64,000 nt of DNA from Fibrisoma montanum (GTDB taxonomy: Bacteria > Bacteroidota > Bacteroidia > Cytophagales > Spirosomataceae): positions 62,001-126,000 of the forward strand of contig NZ_QXED01000013.1 of NCBI RefSeq assembly GCF_003583365.1, given 5' to 3'. This document shows, one piece after another, positions 8,308 through 17,462 of this stretch. The notes under the pieces were generated by a model, which saw only the letters and a list, made by a program, of their open reading frames with translations, did not search any database and had not been told where the DNA came from. The position numbers were made by a program, and so were the translations under genes. How positions within the stretch are numbered: position 1 is the first letter of the stretch; each line of letters begins with the position of its first letter.

Positions 8308-10767
8308 TTATTCCGCCGGCTTCATGATCTTGATCTTCTGACCTTCTTTGACACCCACGTCCGTCAGTGAATTCCATTCCTGAATCTGTTCAATTGTTAC
8401 GTTGTACTGCTTCGAGATCCGGAACATGGTTTCGCCTTTCTCGACCGTGTGGTAGATCACGGCCTGTTTGGGTTGCAGCGCCGATGGCGACGGCTGCACA
8501 ATCCGCCCGCCGGGCGTCAGTTTGACGGTCAGTTGCTGACCCACCGCCAGCCGGTCGTCGACTGTCAGGTTGTTGAGCGACAGCAGTTCCTCAACGGTCA
8601 GGCCGTAGAGTTTCGAGATGCTGTAGTAGGTCTGCCCGGCTTCAACCGTGTGCTTGCCGCTGCTGCTCGCCGTACTGGTCGATGGAGTAACCGTGGGGCG
8701 TTCAGTCGGCGTTACCGAGGGGGATACCGGCCTGGGTTCGGGCTTTACCGGAGTCGTTGTTTTCGGCGCTGGTTCGGCCGGGCGCGTTTCTGTTTTTGGC
8801 GAATTCAGGGCTACGTCATCGGCAGGCCGTGTCGTAACCGGTCGGTTGGTAGTGCCGGTTGATGTGACGGGTGGCTGCTCTACGCCCTTTCCCTTATCGA
8901 TCTGTGCCAAAGGCGACTCCGTATCGTCTGATTGTGCCTGAACCGGTACGGTCGGCGTGGCTTTTGCCGTCGTTGTCGGCCGGGTGGTCGCCGGCCGGGG
9001 TCGTTCCGGCGTACTGGTCGTCGTGGTGCGGTTTGGGGTCGCGTCGCTCGATTCGGTAACCGGCGCTGCGTCTGGGGTTCGTACGATTACGATCCGCTGC
9101 GATCCGTCTGGTTCCGTGGAGCGGCTGCTGGTCGATGAAGTGGGTGTACTGCTCGGGAAGCCACCGGTCGATGGCCGGGATGAAGGGGCTGGTTCGGCCG
9201 GTCGTTCCGTACGGGCGGGGGGCGGAGTGGTACGTGTCGAAGTCGGTTGCTCGACCGTAGCGGGTTGTGAATCCGGCGACTGATCGTCCGGGCTGATGCC
9301 GCCTGTGACGAGTTTAGGCTGGTACACTTTCCGCTCCGATGCATTTCGCGGTACGTTGCTGCTCCCGGTTACCGGGCGGCTCGCTCCGTTGTTCATAGCC
9401 ACCTCAGGACGGGCCGCCGGGGTTGGGGTTTTGTCGTAGACCGGTGGTGTCGGCGAGTTAATGATCTCGATGGGTTTGCTGGCCGGTCGGCGTTCGCGCA
9501 GCCACATCACCCGACCAACGGCCAGTTTCTGCACCCGGTCGAGCCGGTTGTAGCGCATGAGCTTCTTCAGACGAATGCCGTAGCGCTGGGAGATGGAGCG
9601 GGCCGTTTCGCCTTCGCGGACGTTGTGGAAGGGTACCAGGGCTTTCTTTCGCTTTTTGGCCAGGTAATACACGTCGTTGACGATAACTGGGTCGCGTTCG
9701 CTCATGTCGTTGTAGCGCAAAAAGCTCGACAGGCTGATTTTGGCTTTACGGGCCAGCGAAGCCACATTGTCGCCCGCCTGGGCCTGAATGCCCGGCAGAC
9801 CGTTGATTTCGTACAGTACCGGATCATTCTTAGACCCCTGGCCGATATTCACCCGCCGAAGCACCGGGAAACCCACATCGTTCTGCACAAAGTCCGGCGT
9901 TTTCTTGTCGCTGACGCTGACAATCTTCTGCCGCACGTCGTTGATCTGGTTGCTGGCTACCGGTATGGCCATGACGTACGCCTTGTCGTTGGGAATCATT
10001 TCGGCCGCCAGCCAGCGGTTATACTTCCGGATCTCGTTGGCATCGACACCCAGTTCGGCGGCTACCGACTGAATGGTACGTCCACCGCCGTTAGGGTATT
10101 CCAGCAGCGCAATCGTGTTGGCAGACCGGTGAGTCGGCAGGGCGCTTTCAATGGCGAGCTTATGGGCGAAAAAGCGCAGAATGTAACGGTCGGTACGTCC
10201 ATCGAGGGTGATTTCGCGGGCGTATGACCAGTCGGGAGGGATGAGCTTGGCAATACCGCCTGCGCCGAGGTAATAGGAATACAGCGATGCCACCCAGTTG
10301 TTAAACTGCGCATTGCTCTTCTTGATGTACTTGGCGGCCCCGCGGGTCGATGCCGTAATGCTTTTGCGCTCGTCAACGTCGTCGTCGACGCGCAGACCGT
10401 GGTCCATAGCCGTTTCGCGCTTGAACTGCCAGAAACCAACGGCCATGGACGACGAAACGGCGTCGGGCGTCAGGGAGCTTTCCTGCACAGCCAGGTATTT
10501 AAAATCGGTCGGTACGTCTTCGTCGACCAGAATGGCTTCGATGATGGGAAAATACAGCACTACCCGGTCGAGTTTGGCATTCCAGTACTGCCGGTTCGAC
10601 AGCAGGGCATTCACATCCTGCTGAATAATGCGACGGGCACCATCGTCCAGGCGCACCGAAATATCGGCGAAGGTTACGCGGTCAGGAATGGGGGGGGCGG
10701 CTATCTGGGCCAGCGCAGTTACGAGGCTTACCAGGAACAGCAGCGGGGTTAGGACCAGTTTTTTCAT
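8308..10767 (-). CDS. LysM-containing membrane-bound lytic murein transglycosylase (MltD-like)
   Basis: An 819-residue secreted enzyme predicted to cleave peptidoglycan glycan strands to 1,6-anhydro products. Order: signal peptide (1-20, MKKLVLTPLLFLVSLVTALAQ), a soluble lytic transglycosylase (GH23) domain at about 80-220 with catalytic Glu in AVQESSLTPDAV (near 95) and the family GFWQFKRETA and KYIKKS motifs, weaker LysM-like modules between about 230 and 430, a long Pro/Thr/Ser-rich linker (about 430-720), and two clear C-terminal LysM domains (HTVEAGQTYYSISKLYG and HTVEKGETMFRISKQYN). The start at 10767 gives the signal peptide; a longer in-frame start at 10794 does not. It ends at a strong terminator. 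The linker is much longer than in E. coli MltD. Confidence 0.93.
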   Translation of the reverse strand: MKKLVLTPLLFLVSLVTALAQIAAPPIPDRVTFADISVRLDDGARRIIQQDVNALLSNRQYWNAKLDRVVLYFPIIEAILVDEDVPTDFKYLAVQESSLTPDAVSSSMAVGFWQFKRETAMDHGLRVDDDVDERKSITASTRGAAKYIKKSNAQFNNWVASLYSYYLGAGGIAKLIPPDWSYAREITLDGRTDRYILRFFAHKLAIESALPTHRSANTIALLEYPNGGGRTIQSVAAELGVDANEIRKYNRWLAAEMIPNDKAYVMAIPVASNQINDVRQKIVSVSDKKTPDFVQNDVGFPVLRRVNIGQGSKNDPVLYEINGLPGIQAQAGDNVASLARKAKISLSSFLRYNDMSERDPVIVNDVYYLAKKRKKALVPFHNVREGETARSISQRYGIRLKKLMRYNRLDRVQKLAVGRVMWLRERRPASKPIEIINSPTPPVYDKTPTPAARPEVAMNNGASRPVTGSSNVPRNASERKVYQPKLVTGGISPDDQSPDSQPATVEQPTSTRTTPPPARTERPAEPAPSSRPSTGGFPSSTPTSSTSSRSTEPDGSQRIVIVRTPDAAPVTESSDATPNRTTTTSTPERPRPATTRPTTTAKATPTVPVQAQSDDTESPLAQIDKGKGVEQPPVTSTGTTNRPVTTRPADDVALNSPKTETRPAEPAPKTTTPVKPEPRPVSPSVTPTERPTVTPSTSTASSSGKHTVEAGQTYYSISKLYGLTVEELLSLNNLTVDDRLAVGQQLTVKLTPGGRIVQPSPSALQPKQAVIYHTVEKGETMFRISKQYNVTIEQIQEWNSLTDVGVKEGQKIKIMKPAE

Positions 10768-10809
10768 AAGCTTGCAATCACAGATCAAAATCATCTAAAT
10801 TACTTGGCG

Positions 10810-11451
10810 TCACAGTTTACGGATCACGAACAATCCGTCACGAATCGGTAGCAGCACATTTTCCACCCGCGGATCGTCCTGAATTTTCTGGTTGAAGTCC
10901 AGCACGGCCCGCGTCTCTTTGTCCGATGGTTTCACCGGTTCGACCACCTTGCCACTCCACAGTACATTGTCGGCCAGCAGAAATCCACCCGGCCGAACCT
11001 TATCGATAACCAGGTCGAAATACAACGCGTAGTTCAGTTTGTCGGCGTCGATAAACACCAGATCGAACGTATCGGTAAGCGTGGGTATGACGTCCGCAGC
11101 CTGCCCGAGCCGGAAATCAATTTTCGGGCCCAGCGGGGACTGCTGCCAGTAGGAGCGGGCAAAGTCTTCGAGTTCTTCGTTGTTGTCGAGCGTAATCAGC
11201 CGGCCATCGTCGGTCAGCCCTTCGGCCAGGCACAGCGCCGAATAGCCGGTGTACGTACCAATTTCGAGCACCCGCCGGGGACGGATCATCCAGGAAAACA
11301 TGGAGAGCAGCCGCCCCTGTACATGACCCGACAGCATTCGGGGCCGCAGCACGTGGGCGTGGGTGTTGCGGTTCAGTTGGCGCAGCAGATCGCTTTCGGG
11401 CGAGGTGTGCGCATCGGCATAAGCAGCGAGAGCGGCAGGTAAAAAATTCAT
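10810..11451 (-). CDS. Class I SAM-dependent O-methyltransferase (catechol OMT-like)
   Basis: A 213-residue cytoplasmic methyltransferase of the O-methyltransferase family 3 (caffeoyl-CoA/catechol OMT type). Motif I is VLEIGTYTGYSAL, the acidic ribose-binding strand is LITLDNN, and the metal-binding Asp region is FDLVFIDADKLNYALYFD, followed by LLADNVLWSGKV. The N-terminal MLSGHVQGRLL is the usual substrate-lid start. The start at 11451 (MNFLPAALAAY) fits the family. A Bacteroidota-type promoter element (TAACTTTA) can be read on the minus strand about 70 bases upstream. The substrate is unknown. It sits 42 bases upstream of the LysM gene on the same strand and may be cotranscribed. Confidence 0.92.
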   Translation of the reverse strand: MNFLPAALAAYADAHTSPESDLLRQLNRNTHAHVLRPRMLSGHVQGRLLSMFSWMIRPRRVLEIGTYTGYSALCLAEGLTDDGRLITLDNNEELEDFARSYWQQSPLGPKIDFRLGQAADVIPTLTDTFDLVFIDADKLNYALYFDLVIDKVRPGGFLLADNVLWSGKVVEPVKPSDKETRAVLDFNQKIQDDPRVENVLLPIRDGLFVIRKL

Positions 11452-11683
11452 TCGGTAACCCAGGCGCCACCGCCTGAACGGTGATACCAACGGGGGGAGG
11501 TTTGGGTAAAGTTACAGTTTTCTGGTAAACGACCGCATTTTACCCCCTGGTATACCCGAAAAATTAGTTTTTGGACGCAACCCTCGGCGATGGACACCGG
11601 AGGGTAGCGCAGGCTTGATCCAGCAGCTAGCAGACAGGTATTGTTCGTCACCCGGTGTTCGCCACGCGGTGTCCGTCACCCGG

Positions 11684-12046
11684 TCATTCTTCAAACGCCA
11701 CTTCGCGCAGCATATCAAGCGTCACGTAGTGCAGGGCCCGTTCGTGGGTGCAGGCCAGCAGCACGGGCGGAGCTACGCCGGCGTCGTAGGCTTCTTTCCA
11801 GCGCAGGGCACACAGGCACCATTTATCGCCGGGATGCAGGCCGGGGAAGCGGTACTCGGGGCGGGGTGTGCTGAGGTCGTTGCCCCGGCTGCGCGTAAAG
11901 GTCAGAAAGGCGTCGGTCATGATGGCGCAGACGACATGGCGGCCCTGGTCCGCTTCGTCGGTGCGGCAGAAACCATCGCGGTAAAAGCCGGTCATGGGGC
12001 TGGTGCAGCAACTGCCAAGCTCGCGGCCAAGTACGTTATTGGGCAT
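11684..12046 (-). CDS. DUF2237 family protein
   Basis: A 120-residue protein covering the whole DUF2237 family: NVLGRELGSCCTSPMTGFYR at the start, CAIMTDAFLTFTRSRGNDL in the middle and GDKWCLCALRWKEAYDAG near the end, with conserved paired cysteines. Function is unknown; proteins of this family are small, cytoplasmic and widespread in bacteria. The region upstream of its start is entirely the heptad hairpin repeat at 12048-12176, so its 5' untranslated RNA or promoter must lie in or beyond that repeat. Confidence 0.92.
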   Translation of the reverse strand: MPNNVLGRELGSCCTSPMTGFYRDGFCRTDEADQGRHVVCAIMTDAFLTFTRSRGNDLSTPRPEYRFPGLHPGDKWCLCALRWKEAYDAGVAPPVLLACTHERALHYVTLDMLREVAFEE

Positions 12047-12047
12047 G

Positions 12048-12176
12048 GTTTGTTGTGGTTTGTGGTTTGTAGTTTTTTAGTTCGTGGTTTGTAGTTTTTT
12101 AGTTCGTGGTTCGTAAGGCATAGTCTAACTCTACCCGAACAACAAACCACGAACCACGAACTACAAACCACAAACA
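12048..12176. repeat. Intergenic hairpin of degenerate 7-base units (GTTYGTR type)
   Basis: The left arm (about 12050-12113) is a run of units such as GTTTGTG, GTTTGTA, GTTCGTG and GTTCGTA. The right arm (about 12138-12176) is the reverse complement type (CAAACCACGAACCACGAACT). Together they form a long imperfect hairpin that fills the whole gap between dtd and the DUF2237 gene. The same unit family recurs at 31524 and 32040 and as a fragment near 33690. Confidence 0.85.
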
Positions 12177-12629
12177 TCAGATCCTGTTTTTCGAATCAAT
12201 GATGATCGTCACCGGCCCGTCGTTGAGCAAGGCTACCTTCATATCGGCACCAAACTCGCCGGTCTGGATCGGCTGGCCAAGATCGGCGGATAGCTGCTGG
12301 ATCATCTGTTTGTATAACGGGATGGCAACGTCGGGCCGGGCGGCTTCGATAAAACTTGGCCGGTTGCCTTTTTTAGTGCTGGCGTGGAGGGTAAACTGGC
12401 TGATGAGCAGAATGTTACCGGCAACCGCTTTCAGGTCCAGATTCAATTTTCCTTCGTCGTCGCTGAAGATACGCATGCCGACAATCTTTTTGCTCAGCCA
12501 CTCAATATCGTCCCGGGTGTCGGTGTGGGTGATGCCGAGCAATACTAAAAACCCCAAGTTGATCTGACCTTTGATCTGTCCGTCGATGGTGACGGAAGCC
12601 TGTGATACGCGCTGAATGACGGCGAGCAT
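12177..12629 (-). CDS. dtd: D-aminoacyl-tRNA deacylase
   Basis: A 150-residue enzyme that hydrolyses D-aminoacyl (and glycyl) esters from mischarged tRNA as a translation quality-control step. It starts MLAVIQRVSQASVTIDG, carries the SQFTLHAS motif around the active site and NDGPVTIIID, the Gly-cisPro loop that gives chiral proofreading, and has the usual family length of about 150. The start at 12629 matches orthologues. It is followed by the methyltransferase gene upstream (16 bases away on the same strand) and by the heptad repeat downstream. Confidence 0.97.
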   Translation of the reverse strand: MLAVIQRVSQASVTIDGQIKGQINLGFLVLLGITHTDTRDDIEWLSKKIVGMRIFSDDEGKLNLDLKAVAGNILLISQFTLHASTKKGNRPSFIEAARPDVAIPLYKQMIQQLSADLGQPIQTGEFGADMKVALLNDGPVTIIIDSKNRI

Positions 12630-12644
12630 GAACGTAGAACACGG

Positions 12645-13541
12645 TTATTTGACGCCCTCAATATACGCCGATGGTTCCAGTGGATAATCACCGAACGCCG
12701 ACTGATCAAAATTATATCGATCCCAGTGGCGGATGGCCGAGGTTTTATAGTCCTGACTGCCAACGGTTCGAAATCCGGCTTCGTTAAACTGCCTGGTCAG
12801 GAAAACCGGATCGTAATACCAGCGGTTGTTTTCGCGGCTCAGCCGCAGATACCATTCGGGCGACAGCCGGTTGATGAGCTTCTGGAGAAAAACGCATGCC
12901 GCTTTCCGGAACCTGAACCCGGCCGGAGCAGGTGAGCCATCGACGTATAAACCCTGACGTAACACATCCGCTACGCGCAGGGCGGTGCTGGTCATCAGCG
13001 GGTCGGCCAGGAATTCGAGCAGGTCGCCGTTGAGGTCGCGCAGATGAGTCAGGTTATACGCCTTCGTTTGCAGCACCTTACCCATCTGTCCGCCCGATAC
13101 CGGCCGAACCGCCTGGTCGATTACGTTCAGCAGCGCCCAGTGGTACCGGTGAAAATGGTCGGTGGTGGGGTTTTGCTGATACTTGTCGAGCCAGGTTAGG
13201 TAATCCTGCGCGAAAAAAGCCAGGTCGGGTGTCGACAGGCGGCAGATACCCCCCGGTTTCAGTACCCGGTACATCTCCCGCGTTAACCGGTCACCATCGG
13301 CCACCGACAGGTGTTCCGCTACGTGGAAGCTGTACACGTTGTCGAACGTCTGATCCGGAAAGGGCAGGGGGTTGGCCAGCGACAGGTTGATCAGATTTGG
13401 TTCATCGGGATAAGGCAGCGACGTAAACCGAATGTGGCTCCACTCGTTGGCGAGCACCCGGCGTTCGGGTACGTAGAACAGCGATTCCGTACGCCAGATG
13501 AGCAGGTTTTTTTGTCCGTACGGATTCGTTACGTGTTGCAT
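12645..13541 (-). CDS. Class I SAM-dependent methyltransferase (surface-glycan cluster)
   Basis: A 298-residue methyltransferase. The clearest motifs are DNVYSFHVAEHLSVADGD and REMYRVLKPGGICRLSTPDL, typical of the methyltransferase-11 group whose members often act on sugars or lipids. The C-terminal part (SPEWYLRLSRENNRWYYD) is not recognised. The start is set at 13541 (MQHVTNPYGQK), overlapping the end of the GT4 gene by 13 bases, which implies coupled translation. Its place downstream of two glycosyltransferases suggests modification of an exopolysaccharide or other surface glycan; the substrate cannot be told. Confidence 0.85.
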   Translation of the reverse strand: MQHVTNPYGQKNLLIWRTESLFYVPERRVLANEWSHIRFTSLPYPDEPNLINLSLANPLPFPDQTFDNVYSFHVAEHLSVADGDRLTREMYRVLKPGGICRLSTPDLAFFAQDYLTWLDKYQQNPTTDHFHRYHWALLNVIDQAVRPVSGGQMGKVLQTKAYNLTHLRDLNGDLLEFLADPLMTSTALRVADVLRQGLYVDGSPAPAGFRFRKAACVFLQKLINRLSPEWYLRLSRENNRWYYDPVFLTRQFNEAGFRTVGSQDYKTSAIRHWDRYNFDQSAFGDYPLEPSAYIEGVK

Positions 13542-14749
13542 AAAGGACGTTGGGTTACGGATTGGCAAATGGTGATAAAACGCTGGGCAAACTGGCCGAT
13601 GCGCTGCTGATACGTATGGTCGGCCGTGGCTTCGAGGAGCGGATCAGGCCCGGGTGTAAGCGACGGCCAGTGGGTCTCAAGGCATTCGGCGAGGGCATGG
13701 GCCGAGCGCGGGTCAAACAGGGTGGTCTGCGGGGTAAGCTGCTCATGGTGCATCGGAATATCGGACGCAAAGACCCGTTTGCCCAGCGACCGGCAATCTT
13801 CCAGCAGGGCGCTCCACCCTTCAAACAGCGATGGCTGTACGACGGCGGCCGCTCCGCGCATGAGCTGCACCTGATCATGGCGGGGCAGCAGCCCCAGGAT
13901 GCGAATGGCGGTGTCGAGCCGGTGGTTGGTTATGAACTGCTGCAATTGCTGAAAATAGGCCGGAGCGCGGTAGTCGTGTGGGGAGCCGGTGCAGACGAGT
14001 ACCATATCGTCTACCCCCCGCTGCCGGAGCAGGCGTATGGCCTCAAACAGCAGGGCGTGATTCTTATGCTTCCAGAACTGACTGGGAAACAGCAGGTATT
14101 TGTCCGGCAGTCCGTACTGCTGGCGATACGCGGCTACGTCGGGTTCGGACCAGTGCTGGTCGAGGTACATCGTAAAGGGCAATAAGGCCACTTTATGGGC
14201 ATAAGCCGGGTACAGGCGTACGGCATCCGTATAGCTAAACTGATTGCTGACGATGACCGTGTCGGAAAGCCGCATCAGCCGCTCAAAGACCTGGTTGCGG
14301 AACGCGATTTCCTTCGCCGGAAAGAATTCGGGCAGATGGACATGCTGAAAATCCGTGATCCAGCTTACCTGCCGGACCGACCGACGCGGGGCAATGAGGT
14401 CATTGGCCGGAAAGATTGCATCAATCCGAAGCGCCCGCAGCAGGCGCGGAAACTCGTTCGTCGGAAATGCCAGCTTCCGTTCCCTAAGGGCTTTGCGGAG
14501 CACGTAGCGCAGCCGGTTAGACCACTCGGGTCGTAACGACGGGAAGTAGTCGAGTGCGTACAGGCTCTGCAGGTAAGGCTGCATGGTCTGGTAATGGTCG
14601 GGGTCGTGCTGCTCCCGGCGCAGCAGCAGGTGAAAGGCCGCCTGCTGGTCGGGGGGGAGGAGGCTGTTCCCGTATAGCAGTCCCTGCTGGTAGTGAACCC
14701 CCGCTATCCACCGCGCATTGCCGTAGCCGATTAAACCAATGTTGTTCAT
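13529..14749 (-). CDS. Glycosyltransferase family 4 (GT-B fold)
   Basis: A 406-residue GT-B glycosyltransferase. The N-terminal half carries acceptor-site sequence (GLIGYGNARWIAGVHY, WITDFQHVHLPEFF). The C-terminal half is the group 1 donor-binding domain: LLFPSQFWKHKNHALLFEA, a loop with GLLPRHDQVQLMRGA, and the EX7E motif in QPSLFEGWSALLEDCRSLG. It would transfer a nucleotide sugar onto a surface glycan or lipid carrier in the cytoplasm. The start at 14749 (MNNIGLIGYG) is chosen; sequence further upstream in frame is low-complexity and overlaps the GT2 gene. It lies 11 bases after the GT2 gene, in the same operon. Confidence 0.93.
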   Translation of the reverse strand: MNNIGLIGYGNARWIAGVHYQQGLLYGNSLLPPDQQAAFHLLLRREQHDPDHYQTMQPYLQSLYALDYFPSLRPEWSNRLRYVLRKALRERKLAFPTNEFPRLLRALRIDAIFPANDLIAPRRSVRQVSWITDFQHVHLPEFFPAKEIAFRNQVFERLMRLSDTVIVSNQFSYTDAVRLYPAYAHKVALLPFTMYLDQHWSEPDVAAYRQQYGLPDKYLLFPSQFWKHKNHALLFEAIRLLRQRGVDDMVLVCTGSPHDYRAPAYFQQLQQFITNHRLDTAIRILGLLPRHDQVQLMRGAAAVVQPSLFEGWSALLEDCRSLGKRVFASDIPMHHEQLTPQTTLFDPRSAHALAECLETHWPSLTPGPDPLLEATADHTYQQRIGQFAQRFITICQSVTQRPLCNT

Positions 14750-14760
14750 ACATGCGCCGG

Positions 14761-15564
14761 TTATTGGGTGGATAAGACAGACAGCGCCCGGGTCAGTCGA
14801 CGGCGCAGCCGGACTTTGAGGTTCAGCAGGCCCCAGCGCCGGCGAAGCTGCCAGCTGTTCCGCTCGAAAAAGTCGAGGAGCTGCATCCAGCCTAATACCG
14901 GCCCCCGAAACAGGTGTCGGTGAATTTGCTCGATCTCGCTGAAACACCTGGCCGGGTCCCGGCTGCTGATGCCCCGTTCGCCGAAAACAGCCACGACCTC
15001 CGGTACCACCTGACAGGACAAACCCGCGAGCGCCAGCCGGAGGTGCAGTTCACGATCAGCCGCGATCTGCCAGGCGGGGTTGTAGCGGAACTGGTCAAAA
15101 ACGGAGCGATGGTAAAAGGTACCCTGATGATGCAGCCGGCATTGTAGCCAGTAGGGCGATCCGAAACGAGGGTGCATTACGTAACCCTGCTCGGCATACA
15201 GAACGCTCCCGGCTACCACCTTCGCCCGGGTTTCGGTCATGACTACGCTCAGCGTTGCCAGGGTTGATGCGTCGCGCAGCTGGTCATCGCAGCCCATAAA
15301 AAACAGCCAGTTGCCCCGGGCCTGTTCGATACCGGCGTTCATGCTGGCGTAGAGGCCCAGGCCCGGATGGGTCAGCAGGTGCAGCCGGGGTAGTGTACGC
15401 TGGTAAGCCGCCAGCATAGACGGTGTGCAATCGGTGCTGCCGCCATCGACAACAATCACTTCGTAGTCCGTAAAGACCTGACTGGACAGACTACTGAAGC
15501 AGCGATCGAGGGTTGATTCACCGTTGAGTACCGGAATTATGATGGAAAGAAACGGAGCGTACAC
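14761..15564 (-). CDS. Glycosyltransferase family 2 (GT-A fold)
   Basis: A 267-residue cytoplasmic GT-A glycosyltransferase. Visible motifs are SIIIPVLNGESTLDRC (nucleotide-binding start), YEVIVVDGGSTDCT, a MNAGIEQARGNWLFFMGCDD stretch with the metal-binding DD (CDDQL), and WQIAADRELHLRLALAG near the acceptor site. This pattern (colanic-acid WcaA/WcaE-like) suggests polysaccharide assembly. It is the first gene of a three-gene minus-strand group (GT2, GT4, methyltransferase) and possibly dtd. No flippase or polymerase is nearby, so this is a small satellite glycan locus. Confidence 0.94.
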   Translation of the reverse strand: MYAPFLSIIIPVLNGESTLDRCFSSLSSQVFTDYEVIVVDGGSTDCTPSMLAAYQRTLPRLHLLTHPGLGLYASMNAGIEQARGNWLFFMGCDDQLRDASTLATLSVVMTETRAKVVAGSVLYAEQGYVMHPRFGSPYWLQCRLHHQGTFYHRSVFDQFRYNPAWQIAADRELHLRLALAGLSCQVVPEVVAVFGERGISSRDPARCFSEIEQIHRHLFRGPVLGWMQLLDFFERNSWQLRRRWGLLNLKVRLRRRLTRALSVLSTQ

Positions 15565-15944
15565 AAGTCAGATAAACTAGCTATCTGCAAGTAAAACAAT
15601 TTTTGGTTTTGTAACCTATTCTTCCCTGAGTAAACGGTAACTCGATGATACGTAACCGCTTTGAAACGACTGATGTGGTATCGTCATCGGCTGATGATAA
15701 CTGCCTTGGGTGGCAAAAAAACGGGCGTAATACTCTTGAAGCACCTGATGGGACGAAAATCACTGCATCAGCTTATCCGGAACGTCCTATAACCGGAAAA
15801 GCTGGAAGGAGCGGCAAGCGCTTTGGCAGCCTGCCGGCTCCAGGCGTCAATCTGCTGCTGAACCAGCCGTTCCGCCGTGGCGATACGGGTCATTTATCCG
15901 GCAGTCGGGCTGGTTCGGGGTTCAGGTGTACATGAAGCGTATTG
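15565..15944. other. 380-base gap with a possible gene remnant
   Basis: The gap lies between DUF418 and GT2. On the minus strand 15893-15768 encodes a 41-residue frame (MTRIATAERLVQQQIDAWSR, then AAKALAAP) that resembles the first helix of SnoaL/NTF2-like proteins. It stops early and nothing after it continues the fold. It is probably a decayed gene start. The rest, next to GT2, presumably holds the promoter of the glycosyltransferase operon; no clear box was seen. Confidence 0.35.
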
Positions 15945-17336
15945 CTAAGCTGCCGGTGCGCCAACCACGGATTGCTCATGGATGAACTCCCGCTGCATCG
16001 GTTGGCGTTTCCAGTACGTCAGCGAGCGCCAGACCCACTCCAGCGGCCCCATACGGAACGACCGGAGCCAGACGGCCGAGAAAATGATCTGAAACAGCCA
16101 GATACCCGCCACCACGTAATAGAGTTCATGGAAGGCCAGCCTGCCGTAGTAGCCCAGGCCGTAGCCGTAGAAAATCAGCGTGCAGATCATCGACTGCATC
16201 AGGTAATTGCTGAACGCCATCTGCCCCACATTGGCCAGGGCCTGCATCAGCCAGGGCACTACGTTGGAACGGAACAGCAGGAGCAGCAGACTGGCATGAC
16301 CCAGCGCTGTTGCCGCCCGACGAATCTGGTACAGCGCCTGAACGGGAAATGCATTGGAGTCGATCACCTGGCCGGGATTTTTCACAAAAGCAACCTGACC
16401 CTGAAACGCGAGCCAGCCCAATGTGAGGCCAATTCCATAGCCGGCCACGAGCGTAATCAGGTACAGGCGGGCCGACAGCTTATTGGAGAAGAAGCCTAGT
16501 TTGAACAACGCCATGCCGATGAAAATCATGGCCAGCGCATCCCAGACGAAATCGTGGTAAAATTTGATTGACTCAAACTTTACGTTGAGTGGCATCAGAA
16601 ACGTAAACACCGCAGCGTAGTTTCCCCGCATGTTTTTGATGATTTCGGCGTCTTTCTTCGGGTCTGGTTTTACCCGTTTTTCGAGGCCCAGCCAGGCTTC
16701 TTTCGCTTTTGTCTGCTCCGAGGTCAGTTTCCTTTTCTGTTTCTCCAGCTGCAGGGCGGTCAGGTAGCCCTGTCGGTTCTGTTTGGTTTCCAGGCCCTTC
16801 ATCAGCCCTTTCCCTAACAGAATAACAATGCACAGGCCGGCGATGAGCAGCAGGCGGGTTGGTTTCATTTTCCGAAACGGAAACAGGAGCAGGCCACACA
16901 GCCCATACGTGTAGAGGATGTCGCCCGGCCAGAGCAGAATGAAGGCATTGAACAGCCCAAACACCACGAGCCAGAGCGTCCGTCGGTAGTAGTAATCCGC
17001 GACGCTGTAAGGACGGTCGGGCGCGTCTGGTTTGGCCAGAAACAGCAGGGCGCTGGCCCCGAACAGCATGGAGAACAACGCCCGCATGGTGCCTTCAAAG
17101 ACCGTCGATACAACGGCATTGGTCTGGTAATCGATATGGTCAGCAGGCAGGTTCAGCAGGGTTGTCGAGTGCGTGAACGGCAGCCCAAAATACGGGATGT
17201 TCATCAGCAGGATGCCCAGTAGAGCAAAGCCCCGGATCACGTCGATGGTTTTGATGCGCTCGGTGCGAAGCACAGGACGAATGGCCGATTGGTCCGGCGC
17301 TTCGTCGGTGGTAAAGGAGGGGTTGATAGTTTCCAT
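15945..17336 (-). CDS. DUF418 family multi-pass membrane protein
   Basis: A 463-residue inner-membrane protein. The typical DUF418 start is seen (IKTIDVIRGFALLGILLMNI), with about ten membrane helices and the conserved C-terminal part (MAFSNYLMQSMICTLIFYG, then GPLEWVWRSLTYWKRQP). A charged loop of about 60 residues near the middle (QKRKLTSEQTKAKEAWLGLE) separates the two helical halves. The family is related to acyltransferase-3 and heparan-acetyltransferase folds, but no substrate is established. The start at 17336 (METINPSF) is preferred over an upstream in-frame start because the fold begins soon after. Confidence 0.93.
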   Translation of the reverse strand: METINPSFTTDEAPDQSAIRPVLRTERIKTIDVIRGFALLGILLMNIPYFGLPFTHSTTLLNLPADHIDYQTNAVVSTVFEGTMRALFSMLFGASALLFLAKPDAPDRPYSVADYYYRRTLWLVVFGLFNAFILLWPGDILYTYGLCGLLLFPFRKMKPTRLLLIAGLCIVILLGKGLMKGLETKQNRQGYLTALQLEKQKRKLTSEQTKAKEAWLGLEKRVKPDPKKDAEIIKNMRGNYAAVFTFLMPLNVKFESIKFYHDFVWDALAMIFIGMALFKLGFFSNKLSARLYLITLVAGYGIGLTLGWLAFQGQVAFVKNPGQVIDSNAFPVQALYQIRRAATALGHASLLLLLFRSNVVPWLMQALANVGQMAFSNYLMQSMICTLIFYGYGLGYYGRLAFHELYYVVAGIWLFQIIFSAVWLRSFRMGPLEWVWRSLTYWKRQPMQREFIHEQSVVGAPAA

Positions 17337-17462
17337 GTTGACAGGGTAAGGTGCAGCAAAGTAACATACTGTCAATCAGTGATTACTACGTAGTTCTACG
17401 CCATATTCTGTTGGTCGTTGGGTTTTTAGGGAACGGTACATTCAGGTGCTCAACCGAAAACC

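Noticed and set aside
9000-9600. Low-complexity DNA repeat in the LysM gene
   Set aside because: It is the coding sequence for the Pro/Thr-rich linker, in frame with the transglycosylase and LysM domains.
12048-12176. CRISPR array
   Set aside because: The repeats are short degenerate units in a hairpin arrangement with no unique spacers and no cas genes nearby.
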